From contig GG697241.1 of the NCBI GenBank assembly GCA_009387755.1, forward strand, positions 62,001 through 126,000: 64,000 bases of DNA. The letters run 5' to 3'. The stretch is from Candidatus Micrarchaeum acidiphilum ARMAN-2. GTDB lineage: Archaea > Micrarchaeota > Micrarchaeia > Micrarchaeales > Micrarchaeaceae. Under the pieces are notes generated by a model. It searched no databases. It saw only the letters and a list, made by a program, of their open reading frames with translations, and had not been told where the DNA came from. Below, piece by piece: positions 8,942 through 16,859 of the stretch. The position numbers and the translations under genes are program-made. The number at the start of each line of letters is the position of its first letter. Positions within the stretch are counted from its first letter, which is position 1.

Positions 8942-10387
8942 TCATATCGGATTTGGTACGAATTTATGCTTCACTTCCTCCATTTCAGACCTTACAGTGT
9001 CGCGCCATTTTGCGAACTTGCTTGGGTCTTCTGGGAACTTAGAGTATATTTGGTTGAGCTTCTTCATCCTTCCTACGGCGAATACGAGGTTTGAGAAGGC
9101 GTTTACGTTGGAAGCGCCTTTCAGAACCATTTTCAGTTTTGAAGCTAGGCTTAACTCCGGTATAAGGCCGAGCGTCAGGTCCGAAGCCTCCTTTGAGGTA
9201 AGGAACGTCCTAAAGCCGTAGTTCAGAGTATCGTTGTTGAGCGACTGCAGGTATATCCTTAGAACTTCGAGGCCTGCGGTCTTCTTTCCATATGCCTCAT
9301 TGAATTCGAGATTGTATTTCCATAAGCCTGATATGGATGTGTCGCCGGCCTGAACCGCCTCCGCTGCGTTTTCTCCTGCCAGTATGCCGGCCACCATTGC
9401 GGGACCTATTCCACCAGCGCTTATCGGATTAGGCATGGCCATGCTGTCCCCTGCGCCCATGTATCCGTTGAAGACAAGGCTTTCTATTTGGCGCCTCACG
9501 GCGACCGACCATATGCCCTTCCCGTTGTTGTCCTTGTTGAAGAGGCGCAAGTTCTTCAGCACCGGATTCCACTTTATGTAGTTTTCTATAAGCGCCTGAA
9601 GGGTGTCGTTTCTTCCGAGCTTCTTGTTTCTTATCTCAAGGCTTCTCTTTTGGACTCCGAGACCTATGTTTATTTTGTTGTCGCTTTTCGGGAATACCCA
9701 GCCGTAGCCTCCAGGAGCCAGCTCCTGGTTAAGGTGTATTATCGCATTCTTCGGATCGTAGTAGTTTATGTCTTCGTGGTCCGGATCAAATTCGTAGATG
9801 TACCTTCCGGTGGATTCTACGTCGTCTATGCTTATGTTCTTCTCTACAAAATCGTTGTCTGGCAGCCTCCTCCTCAGTACGGTTGCAACTCCAAGCGCGT
9901 CTATTACGACCTTGGCCTTTATGTTGCGCGGCTTTTTCTCCTTGTCCTTGCCGAATATCCCCACTACGCTGCCGTTTTCTACAATGGGGCCTTCTATCTC
10001 GAATTCTGATATGTACTCTGCACCGTTCTTTTTTGCTATCTCAAGCAGCTTGCGCTCAAAGACGGGGCGGTCCAAAACGTATCCTACCCCATCGAAAGCG
10101 TACTTTGACTTTAAGTCTGGGGAAAATGCATATACGCCATCGACTTTTAGATCCAGCTCGGGCCTGGAAAAGGATATTCCAGACTTTTCTTTTATGAAGT
10201 CTAGATGCGAGCCTGCGACTGCGTCTCCGCACGTCCAGCCCCAGTTATTCTTCTTGCCGACGTTTTCGGGAGGGTTTCTGTCTAGAAGAAGCACGTCTGC
10301 ACCCTTCTTTGCGGCCATAGCCGCAGCCAAGCATCCTGCGATACCTGCGCCTGCTACTATTATATCATACCTTTTTTCTGAGTCCAT
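8942..10387 (-). CDS. geranylgeranyl reductase family flavoprotein
   Basis: FAD-dependent reductase that saturates the isoprenoid chains of archaeal membrane lipids (or of quinone tails). The N-terminal dinucleotide-binding motif reads AGAGIAGCLAAAMAAKKG and ends in the acidic LLLDR. The GDSMAMPNPISAGGIGPAM block near residue 310 is the second FAD motif typical of the family. The 481-residue product is somewhat longer than the usual 390-460, with extra sequence at the C-terminus. ATG at 10387 is chosen over a GTG three codons earlier. A perfect 22-bp palindrome lies 17 bases upstream. Lipid reduction is the more likely role, but activity on a quinone side chain cannot be excluded given the nearby MenA-like gene. 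Confidence 0.85.
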   Translation of the reverse strand: MDSEKRYDIIVAGAGIAGCLAAAMAAKKGADVLLLDRNPPENVGKKNNWGWTCGDAVAGSHLDFIKEKSGISFSRPELDLKVDGVYAFSPDLKSKYAFDGVGYVLDRPVFERKLLEIAKKNGAEYISEFEIEGPIVENGSVVGIFGKDKEKKPRNIKAKVVIDALGVATVLRRRLPDNDFVEKNISIDDVESTGRYIYEFDPDHEDINYYDPKNAIIHLNQELAPGGYGWVFPKSDNKINIGLGVQKRSLEIRNKKLGRNDTLQALIENYIKWNPVLKNLRLFNKDNNGKGIWSVAVRRQIESLVFNGYMGAGDSMAMPNPISAGGIGPAMVAGILAGENAAEAVQAGDTSISGLWKYNLEFNEAYGKKTAGLEVLRIYLQSLNNDTLNYGFRTFLTSKEASDLTLGLIPELSLASKLKMVLKGASNVNAFSNLVFAVGRMKKLNQIYSKFPEDPSKFAKWRDTVRSEMEEVKHKFVPNPI

Positions 10388-10403
10388 ATAAAACACGCAT
10401 GTT

Positions 10404-10425
10404 AATATTAGACATGTCTAATATT
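10404..10425. promoter_or_regulatory. perfect 22-bp palindrome upstream of geranylgeranyl reductase
   Basis: Both strands read identically over 22 bases; each half-site is AATATTAGACA. It lies 17-38 bases before the ATG of the geranylgeranyl reductase gene, in the zone where the TATA box or transcript start should be. A perfect dyad of this length in a 145-base gap is unlikely by chance and looks like a repressor operator. The regulator is unknown. Confidence 0.6.
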
Positions 10426-10532
10426 TTATGCAGCAGCTTTAATAAATTTGCCTAAATTTTTGAATAAAGTATATTTTGCGTATAAGTATTATAAACTTTC
10501 CATAAAAGCGGGTTTGCAGGCTTCTTTCGCAT
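10426..10532. other. AT-rich intergenic stretch
   Basis: The rest of the gap between the dehydrogenase and the geranylgeranyl reductase genes. It is very AT-rich (for example TATATTTTGCGTATAAG near 10470) and holds no convincing gene. It may carry upstream promoter elements and the end of the preceding transcript. Confidence 0.4.
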
Positions 10533-11570
10533 TTAAAAATTGTGCTTTAGGACTATTTTGCCAAATAGGGCATTGCTGTCCAGGAGCTCCTGGGCTTCCC
10601 TTGCGTCCCTTATGCTCATGACTCTAGATATCTTTGGGTGTATGCCGTTTTTCAAAGCGAAGTTCAAGGCTTCTATAAAATCCTTTTTATTTGTATTGTG
10701 AAAGCCTTTTATGTTTGCGCTTTTTAGGTAGAAACCTTTTGCATTAAGCTCTGAATTTAGCCCTGTGAGTACCCCGTATGACACTACCGTGCCGCCCTGC
10801 CGCAGCATCTCTACCGATTCGTTTATGGTGGAGCCGAACGAGTCCAAGACTATGTCTGCGCCATTGCCGTCTGTAAATGACTGCACGTCCCTTACCAGTT
10901 TATCGTTTCCTGAAAGCGTATCCAACACAAGGTCTGCCCCTAGAGCCTTCAGTTCCTTCAGCCTTTTTTCCCCTCTTGTCAGCGCAATTACCTTGAGACC
11001 TAGTTTCTTAGCTATCATGAGCGCAAATATTCCGACATTGCCTGAAGCACCTCTTATTACTGCGGTCTCGCCCTGCTGTGCATTTGCTACGGTATGCAGG
11101 GCTCTCCACGCCACGCCCATGGATATAGGCATTGTGGCAAGCTCTTCTGCAGCTATCTGGTTCGGGGCTTTTACCACTGCTCGTGCAGGCACATTTACGA
11201 ATTCGCCGTATGACCCCCACTGTTGGAGGCCTATTATCTTCCAGTTATTGCAACATATCTCGTTGCCTGACAGGCACTGTGCGCATTTCCCGCATCCGTA
11301 GAGCGTGTTTGCTACTACTGCTTCGCCTACACTTACGTTGGTAACTTTTTCACCTGTGGCGGACACCTTGCCGACTACGTCGGCTCCGGGTATGTGAGGC
11401 ATGCTTAGGTTTAGACCGTGGTATCCGACCCTGACTAGTATGTCGAACCTGTTTACTGAAGTGGCCTCCATCTTTATTTCGACTTCATCCGACTTTGGTT
11501 TGGGTTTGTCGACTTCTATGTCTTGCAGTACTTCCGAACCGCCATGCTTGTAAAATCCTATAGCCTTCAT
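10533..11570 (-). CDS. zinc-dependent-type alcohol dehydrogenase / quinone oxidoreductase (MDR superfamily)
   Basis: NAD(P)-linked medium-chain dehydrogenase/reductase of 345 residues. The structural zinc site is complete: Cys93, Cys96, Cys99 and a CC pair at 106-107 in YGCGKCAQCLSGNEICC. The nucleotide-binding motif is GASGNVGIFALMIAK near 175. The catalytic zinc ligand expected near residue 40 (a Cys in zinc alcohol dehydrogenases) is absent: the segment reads SVNRFDILVR, as in quinone-oxidoreductase-like members. So it keeps structural zinc but probably not catalytic zinc. It starts 8 bases after the UbiA-like gene and is probably co-transcribed with it. Substrate cannot be told. Confidence 0.8.
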   Translation of the reverse strand: MKAIGFYKHGGSEVLQDIEVDKPKPKSDEVEIKMEATSVNRFDILVRVGYHGLNLSMPHIPGADVVGKVSATGEKVTNVSVGEAVVANTLYGCGKCAQCLSGNEICCNNWKIIGLQQWGSYGEFVNVPARAVVKAPNQIAAEELATMPISMGVAWRALHTVANAQQGETAVIRGASGNVGIFALMIAKKLGLKVIALTRGEKRLKELKALGADLVLDTLSGNDKLVRDVQSFTDGNGADIVLDSFGSTINESVEMLRQGGTVVSYGVLTGLNSELNAKGFYLKSANIKGFHNTNKKDFIEALNFALKNGIHPKISRVMSIRDAREAQELLDSNALFGKIVLKHNF

Positions 11571-11578
11571 TTATTCAC

Positions 11579-12463
11579 TTATATTATGTAAAATACTGCG
11601 AAAAGGAATGTGAATGCAAAGCCGACAATCGCAGATACGCCCATGACTTTTTCAAATTTCTTTGGTGACGAATAGGATAATATGCCTTTGTATATGTAGG
11701 CGGTACTGAATACCGTAACAAACACCAGCAGGAAAGTGTACGGCACATAGTCAAGCGCAACTGCCGATGCTATGAGTGCGTATATTATTGCCTGCAGAAG
11801 CAGGTAGTAGAGCGCTTGGGGCTTTGGCTTGTCCAGCAGTATAACAGCATTCCTCCTTCCGTGCTTTTTGTCGGGGATCTTGTCCGGCATGCCGTTTACG
11901 AAAGAGGCTATGCCTACGTATAGACCGCCGCATGCAGCCACCATTGCAACCTGGCCCAAGTGGTTCAGCGATCCTGATGCAGCCACGAACGATCCTATGC
12001 CCACAATTGCAAAGTTTATCGCCACCGAAGGTTCGGTGAGAAACGGTATTTTGGTAAAATATTTGGCGTATAGCAGGACCGAAGCTGCGCCGACTACGAA
12101 GAAGGGGATTACAAGGTAGTCTACATACGATACGTATACCCCTATTACGGCAGCTACGATTAGCGCTGCAACGCCTGCGCGCTTTAAGCCCTCTAGGGAA
12201 ATGAGGCCTGCGGCAAGTATGGGACTCCCGCCGCTGAACTTTGTTTTTACCGTTTCCTTGTCGATTCCGGATTTGTAATCGGTATAATCGTCCAGGAGAT
12301 TTACCGCTATCTGGGCTATGACGACTCCGATGAGTGCCAGCAGGCCTATAAATAAGTTAAGCGAATGGTAGTAGTATGCGGCGGATATGCCTATTGCAGA
12401 ATTTAGAAAGCCGAAAAGCAGGGGCGGCTCTATCATCTCGGCGAAGTAGTATTTAATTGCCAT
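11579..12463 (-). CDS. UbiA-family prenyltransferase, MenA-like
   Basis: Integral membrane enzyme that transfers a polyprenyl chain to an aromatic or polar acceptor. The Asp-rich motif reads NLLDDYTDYKSGID followed by KTKFSGGSPILAAGLIS, which resembles MenA (dihydroxynaphthoate prenyltransferase) rather than the archaeal lipid enzyme DGGGP synthase. The 294-residue product has about eight hydrophobic helices. The frame stays open 54 codons further upstream, but that part is non-conserved and runs through the promoter zone. A TATA-like TTTATAAAT at 12487-12495 lies 28 bases from the ATG at 12463, so the mRNA is probably leaderless. A role in quinone synthesis is an inference. Confidence 0.8.
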   Translation of the reverse strand: MAIKYYFAEMIEPPLLFGFLNSAIGISAAYYYHSLNLFIGLLALIGVVIAQIAVNLLDDYTDYKSGIDKETVKTKFSGGSPILAAGLISLEGLKRAGVAALIVAAVIGVYVSYVDYLVIPFFVVGAASVLLYAKYFTKIPFLTEPSVAINFAIVGIGSFVAASGSLNHLGQVAMVAACGGLYVGIASFVNGMPDKIPDKKHGRRNAVILLDKPKPQALYYLLLQAIIYALIASAVALDYVPYTFLLVFVTVFSTAYIYKGILSYSSPKKFEKVMGVSAIVGFAFTFLFAVFYII

Positions 12464-12535
12464 ATTGACACTAAATATAATATTGCATTTATAAAATTGT
12501 TGGTAGTATAAAGTCTTATATTTTGGGTTTTTTGA
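12464..12535. promoter_or_regulatory. divergent promoter region with two TATA boxes
   Basis: Seventy-two bases separate the divergent prenyltransferase and DMT permease genes. TTTATAAAT on the minus strand (12487-12495) and TAGTATAAAG on the plus strand (12504-12513) each lie about 27 bases from the respective start codon, the archaeal TATA-to-start distance for leaderless transcripts. Confidence 0.6.
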
Positions 12536-13399
12536 ATGATATCTGCATTTTATCTGGCGCTTGCCTCCTCGTTCATAATGAGCGCCTCGACCATTCTGGA
12601 GAAAAAAACCCTGAAGCAGGAACATGCTGCAGCTTACAGCGCAAGTTTCTCTCTTGTCGTGGCTTTGATTTCTCTGGCACTCATATTCTTCGCAAAATTC
12701 AATATTGACATAATCGAACTTGCCATAATATACATAATAAGCCTTATTTCAACCACAACTTACCTGCTAACCGCAAGGGTGCTAAAGCACGGCAACATAT
12801 CTATAGCCACGCCTATCCTCAGCTCTCTTCCGATGGTGTTTCTGGTCATAATCAGCTTTCTGTTCTTGGGGGAGGTGCTGACACCTTTGCAGTACCTACT
12901 TATAGCGATATTGATAGTGTCTGGGTATTTGATGATATTCGGGAAGGATACGGGAAAGAACGGATTTGAGAAAAGCAAATACGCCTACATGCTCATAGCG
13001 ACCTGCTTCCTGATGGCGGTCGGGGGCGTCGCGATGAAGTACCTTTTCCTGCAAGGCGTGAACCTAATCGAATATTTCATAATAGCCATGCTGTTCATAT
13101 CCCTAAACTACATGGTGTTCATGTCTTTAAAGTATGGCGGAATCAAGGAAATATTTTCAAATTTGAGGAAATACAAGTTGCAAATAATCACAATCGGCGG
13201 ACTTACAGTAAGCTACAGGGTACTGTATTACCTTTCAGTATATCTTACTTTTATAAGCCTTGTAGCTCCAATAAGGAATAGCGTATATGTTATGATAACG
13301 ACCCTGGCAGGAGGGTTCCTTTTTAAGGAATCTGGACTGCCAAGAAAGATCATACTGGCCGGAATCATGCTTGTTTGCTTATACTATCTAAGCATATAG
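12536..13399 (+). CDS. EamA/DMT superfamily permease
   Basis: Predicted drug/metabolite transporter of 287 residues with about ten hydrophobic helices arranged as two five-helix EamA repeats. The first repeat contains ILEKKTLKQEHAAAYSASF after helix 1, and its last helix (about 110-145) precedes a charged loop with KDTGKNGFEKSK. The C-terminus ends LVCLYYLSI. A TATA box 27 bases before the ATG suggests a leaderless transcript. The alanyl-tRNA editing gene follows after 9 bases and is likely co-transcribed. Substrate unknown. Confidence 0.8.
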   Translation: MISAFYLALASSFIMSASTILEKKTLKQEHAAAYSASFSLVVALISLALIFFAKFNIDIIELAIIYIISLISTTTYLLTARVLKHGNISIATPILSSLPMVFLVIISFLFLGEVLTPLQYLLIAILIVSGYLMIFGKDTGKNGFEKSKYAYMLIATCFLMAVGGVAMKYLFLQGVNLIEYFIIAMLFISLNYMVFMSLKYGGIKEIFSNLRKYKLQIITIGGLTVSYRVLYYLSVYLTFISLVAPIRNSVYVMITTLAGGFLFKESGLPRKIILAGIMLVCLYYLSI

Positions 13400-13408
13400 G
13401 GCGTTACA

Positions 13409-14122
13409 ATGGTCGAGAAAATATATCTCAAAGATGCATACGTGAAGGACTTTGAGGCTACGGTATCTTCAGTTGACAACCAAATTGTCGAACTGGATAG
13501 GACAGCCTTTTATCCGACAGGGGGAGGACAGCCTTCTGATTCAGGGACTATCTCGTTTGGAAATAGCAGGTATAAGGTTATCGAAGTTTCAAAATCTGGA
13601 GACTCGGTGCTGCACAAAATGGAAAATGCGCAGGGGCTTGAGGCTGGCACGCAGATAGAGGGCCACCTAGATTGGGAAAAGAGGTATATGCACATGCGCC
13701 TTCATACAGCATTGCACATAATAGACGGAGTAGTGCACAAAAATTTGGATGGCAACATAACAGGAGGGCAGATTTATGACGATAGGGCGAGGATGGATTT
13801 TGATGTGCCCGGGCTTGACAGGCAGAAGGTGGAAAAAATAATCGAAGCTGCACAGGAGATTGTAGATAAGAGACTTACAGTGTCGGTAAAGTTTATGAGC
13901 AAGGAAGAGGCAAGCGCAGTGCCTGGGATAGCAAGAACGGCGCCCGGAGAGGAACTAATGCGCAAGCTTGACATAATAAGAATTATAGATATTGAGGGCT
14001 TTGACTTCCAGCTTGACGGAGGCACACACGTGGCCAATACTTCAGAAGTGGGCAAAATAGGTATAATCAAGTATGAAAACAAAGGATCGCACAACAAAAG
14101 GATTGAGATTGCGCTCCTTTGA
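13409..14122 (+). CDS. alaX: alanyl-tRNA editing protein AlaX
   Basis: Stand-alone editing protein that hydrolyses Ser (or Gly) mischarged on tRNA-Ala. The 237 residues match the medium-length AlaX form. The N-terminal part has TAFYPTGGGQPSDSG (33-47), and the zinc site is built from HTALH (His99, His103) and GGTHVANT (His207). The residue before GGTH, usually Cys, is Asp203 here; a ligand change that exists in part of the family but was not checked here. It lies 9 bases after the permease gene and converges with sufU, with no gap between the stops. Confidence 0.9.
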   Translation: MVEKIYLKDAYVKDFEATVSSVDNQIVELDRTAFYPTGGGQPSDSGTISFGNSRYKVIEVSKSGDSVLHKMENAQGLEAGTQIEGHLDWEKRYMHMRLHTALHIIDGVVHKNLDGNITGGQIYDDRARMDFDVPGLDRQKVEKIIEAAQEIVDKRLTVSVKFMSKEEASAVPGIARTAPGEELMRKLDIIRIIDIEGFDFQLDGGTHVANTSEVGKIGIIKYENKGSHNKRIEIALL

Positions 14123-14497
14123 CTAATGCTTTATTTTTTGAACGGCCTTCTGCAGCGCCTTCAATGAGATTGTAGCACATTTTAGCCTTGCTGGACCTGG
14201 ATCTACGCCGATAAGCTCAACGATATCCTTAAACCCCATTGCCGATATCTCGGACAGGCTCTTGCCCTTTATCGATTCGGTAAGCATGCTGGCTGTGCCC
14301 ATGCTTATCGCGCAGCCCTGCCCTTCGAATTTTACTTCCTTAACTTTGTTGTCTGACACTTTTATGTATATGGTGATATCGTCTCCGCACACCGGATTGT
14401 ACTCGTGCATTTCAGCATCTGGATTGTCGATTTTGCCTTTGTTGTGCGGATGCTCGTAATTTGATATGAGTTCTTCCGCATATAGGTCCAAAGACAT
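14123..14497 (-). CDS. sufU: SufU/IscU-type Fe-S cluster scaffold
   Basis: Scaffold or sulfur-accepting protein for Fe-S cluster assembly. The three Cys and the Asp are all present: NPVCGDD (Cys37, Asp39), GQGCAIS (Cys62) and RLKCATISL (Cys107). The 124-residue length is nearer to IscU than to Bacillus SufU, which carries an insert. The ATG at 14497 follows AGGTGA; a GTG three codons earlier overlaps that site and is less likely. It is the last gene of the suf operon, 13 bases after sufS. Confidence 0.92.
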   Translation of the reverse strand: MSLDLYAEELISNYEHPHNKGKIDNPDAEMHEYNPVCGDDITIYIKVSDNKVKEVKFEGQGCAISMGTASMLTESIKGKSLSEISAMGFKDIVELIGVDPGPARLKCATISLKALQKAVQKIKH

Positions 14498-14510
14498 TTT
14501 TTTCACCTTT

Positions 14511-15770
14511 TCATTTTATTTTGAATATCTGTTTTACCTTTTCGATTGCAGCCATGGCCTTATCCACATCTTCTTTGCTGTTATACAAATAAAAACTCAT
14601 GCGCGATACGGCAGGCTCGCCAAGGACTTCGGTAACAAGTGGCATAGCACAGTGGTGTCCTGCCCTGATTGCTATGCCTTCGCTGTTGAATATGCTGGCT
14701 ACATCGTGCGGGTGCACGCCATTTATAGAGAATGATACGACCCCAGCCCGGCTGCGAAGGTTATTTTTGCCAGGACCATATACAGTAACATTTTCCTGCT
14801 CCGAAAGCCTGTCCAGCGCATATCCAGTAAGCTCGATTTCGTGACTCCTTATTTTATTGATGCCGATTTTATTCAGATAGTCTGCAGCGACCCCCAGCGC
14901 TATACCGCCCTCTATGTTTGAGGTTCCGGCTTCGAATTTCCATGGGAGATCGTTCCATGTGCACGAGTAACGACTTACGCTTCTTATCATGTCTCCGCCG
15001 CCCATTATGGGCTCCGTTGCGCTCAGAATGTCTTTTTTCCCGTACAGAACACCTATTCCTGTAGGGCCGAGCATTTTGTGACCTGAAAATGCCATAAAGT
15101 CGCAGTCTATGCCCTTTACGTCAACTTTCATGTGAGGCACTGCCTGAGCTGCATCCACCACGACCATTGCACCGTTCTTGTGCGCAGTCTCGGATATTTT
15201 CTTGACATCATTTATCGTGCCAAGGACGTTTGATGCATATGTTATTGAAACGAGTTTTGGTTTGTTTTCTAGCTTCTCTTTGGCGCTCTCATCGTTTAGC
15301 AGGCCTGTGTCCCTGTCCACCTTTATATATTCCAGCTTTGCTTTTTTCCTTTTGGAGAGCAGAAGCCACGGAACTATGTTGCTGTGATGTTCCATTTCAG
15401 ATATTAGTATCACATCCCCTTCGGATATGTTTTGCTCTGCCCATGTGAGGGCGATGAGATTTAGGGCCTCGGTGGTATTGCGCACGTATATTATGTTTTC
15501 AGTTGATTCCGCACCAATCATTTTTGCAATTTTGGATTTTGATTCCTCGTACTTTTCGGTTGCCTCTTCAGCTATTTCGTATATTCCGCGGTGTATGTTG
15601 GCGTTGTATTTTTTATAATATTCAGTTATCGCATCTATGACCTGCATGGGCTTTTGCGACGTTGCAGCGCTGTCTAGATATACCAGGGGTTTTCCAGACA
15701 TCTTTGTTGAAAGTATCGGAAAATCCTTCTTTATGGCTTCGACGTCCAAACTCGTTTTTGTATCATCCAT
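14511..15770 (-). CDS. sufS: SufS-type cysteine desulfurase
   Basis: PLP enzyme that takes sulfur from cysteine as a persulfide for Fe-S assembly. The PLP lysine lies in FSGHKMLGPTGIG, the cofactor-binding His in MEHHSNIVPW, and the catalytic Cys in IRAGHHCAMPLV near the C-terminus. These mark the group II (SufS/CsdA) class. The length of about 419 is normal. ATG at 15770 follows AAGGAGA and is preferred over in-frame starts at 15776 and 15791. It sits between sufC and sufU, whose product is its usual sulfur acceptor. Confidence 0.94.
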   Translation of the reverse strand: MDDTKTSLDVEAIKKDFPILSTKMSGKPLVYLDSAATSQKPMQVIDAITEYYKKYNANIHRGIYEIAEEATEKYEESKSKIAKMIGAESTENIIYVRNTTEALNLIALTWAEQNISEGDVILISEMEHHSNIVPWLLLSKRKKAKLEYIKVDRDTGLLNDESAKEKLENKPKLVSITYASNVLGTINDVKKISETAHKNGAMVVVDAAQAVPHMKVDVKGIDCDFMAFSGHKMLGPTGIGVLYGKKDILSATEPIMGGGDMIRSVSRYSCTWNDLPWKFEAGTSNIEGGIALGVAADYLNKIGINKIRSHEIELTGYALDRLSEQENVTVYGPGKNNLRSRAGVVSFSINGVHPHDVASIFNSEGIAIRAGHHCAMPLVTEVLGEPAVSRMSFYLYNSKEDVDKAMAAIEKVKQIFKIK

Positions 15771-15787
15771 GTACATCTCCTTGGCAT

Positions 15788-16519
15788 TCACACAATTTCC
15801 CCGTAGCCGGTTTTCTCCAGTTTTGCCACGAGCTCCTTTCCGCCTTCAGCAACTATTTTGCCATCGTTTATTACGTGAACAAACTGCGGTTCCATGTAAT
15901 CTAGTATCCTGCTGTAGTGGGTTATTACCAACAAACCGGTTTTCTGAGCTTTTGATATCTCGTTTATATTTTGGGCGACTACCTTTATAGCGTCTATGTC
16001 CAGTCCGGAATCGGGCTCGTCAAGCAGGGCTATTTTTGGCTTGAGCACAGCCATTTGCAGTATCTCTGCCTTTTTCTTTTCTCCTCCGGAAAGGCCTTTG
16101 TTTAGGGTCCTGCCCATTACACCCTTGTCAAATTTCAGGGATTCGGTATATTTATTTACTTCGCTTATGAGCCCCTTTATGTTTGTGGTGGACTCGGACG
16201 TTGAATCCAGAGCGGACTTGAGGAAGTTTATAAAGCCGACTCCGTCTATTTCAACGGGATTTTGAAATTGCAGAAACAGGCCGAGCTTGGCGCGATTTTC
16301 TGGAGGAAGCGAGACTATGCTTTCGCCGTCTACAAGAATGTTTCCTCCGGTTATCTTGAGGCCGGGATGCCCCATTATTGTTTTTGCGAGGGTGCTCTTT
16401 CCAGATCCGTTCGGGCCCATCAATACGTGGAACTCGCCGCTTTTTATCTTTAGGTTTATACCTTTCAGTATCTCCTTTTCACCTGCACTCACTTTCAAGT
16501 CATTTATTTCCAATATCAT
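15788..16519 (-). CDS. sufC: SufC Fe-S assembly ABC ATPase
   Basis: Soluble ABC-type ATPase that works with SufB and SufD in the cluster-building complex. Walker A is GPNGSGKST (35-43), the Q-loop reads LFLQFQNPVEI, the signature is LSGGEKKKAEILQ and Walker B is IALLDEPDSGLD, with the SufC-typical DSGLDIDAI. The 243-residue length fits. AGGTGA precedes the ATG. In this operon sufC is separated from sufD by a small HTH gene instead of following it directly. Confidence 0.96.
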   Translation of the reverse strand: MILEINDLKVSAGEKEILKGINLKIKSGEFHVLMGPNGSGKSTLAKTIMGHPGLKITGGNILVDGESIVSLPPENRAKLGLFLQFQNPVEIDGVGFINFLKSALDSTSESTTNIKGLISEVNKYTESLKFDKGVMGRTLNKGLSGGEKKKAEILQMAVLKPKIALLDEPDSGLDIDAIKVVAQNINEISKAQKTGLLVITHYSRILDYMEPQFVHVINDGKIVAEGGKELVAKLEKTGYGEIV

Positions 16520-16532
16520 TTTATCACCTGCT

Positions 16533-16847
16533 TTACCTTATCATTATCATGCATTTTGACTTCGAACCCTTAGGGCATATGCTGCAAATCATCTTCTGGG
16601 CGCGGTATTCATTTTTATTTTTTATATTCTTTGCGAGCTCTTCAAGTTTTATCTTGTCGAATTTTATTGGGATTTTTGAATACGAATTTTTGTTGGATAG
16701 ATATTTGCTGACTTCAGCCTGCGTGATATCCAATAGACCTGCGATTTCCTGCTGATTGAAGTCGTATTCTAGGTAAAGCAGTTTTGCAACTCTGCTCTTC
16801 AGGGCGGGGAGAAACGTTTTAGTTACATAGTTGTATTCGTTTGTCAT
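16533..16847 (-). CDS. HTH protein with C-terminal Cys cluster, candidate regulator of the suf operon
   Basis: A 104-residue protein with an N-terminal helix-turn-helix: FNQQEIAGLLDITQAEVSKYL at about 30-50, where ITQAEVSKYL would be the recognition helix. The C-terminal tail reads MICSICPKGSKSKC, giving Cys88, Cys91 and Cys99 (CxxCx7C), plausible ligands for an Fe-S cluster or another metal. It lies between sufD and sufC, 12-13 bases from each, so it is part of the operon. A role as an Fe-S-sensing autoregulator, analogous to bacterial IscR or SufR but not homologous by eye, is an inference. Small archaeal HTH proteins with Cys-rich tails exist, and a metal-sensing role is the alternative. 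Confidence 0.75.
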   Translation of the reverse strand: MTNEYNYVTKTFLPALKSRVAKLLYLEYDFNQQEIAGLLDITQAEVSKYLSNKNSYSKIPIKFDKIKLEELAKNIKNKNEYRAQKMICSICPKGSKSKCMIMIR

Positions 16848-16859
16848 CTATTTCATCGC

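Noticed and set aside
12464..12625. N-terminal extension of the prenyltransferase to 12625
   Set aside because: It runs through both TATA boxes into the neighbouring gene and encodes no conserved sequence; the family starts at 12463.
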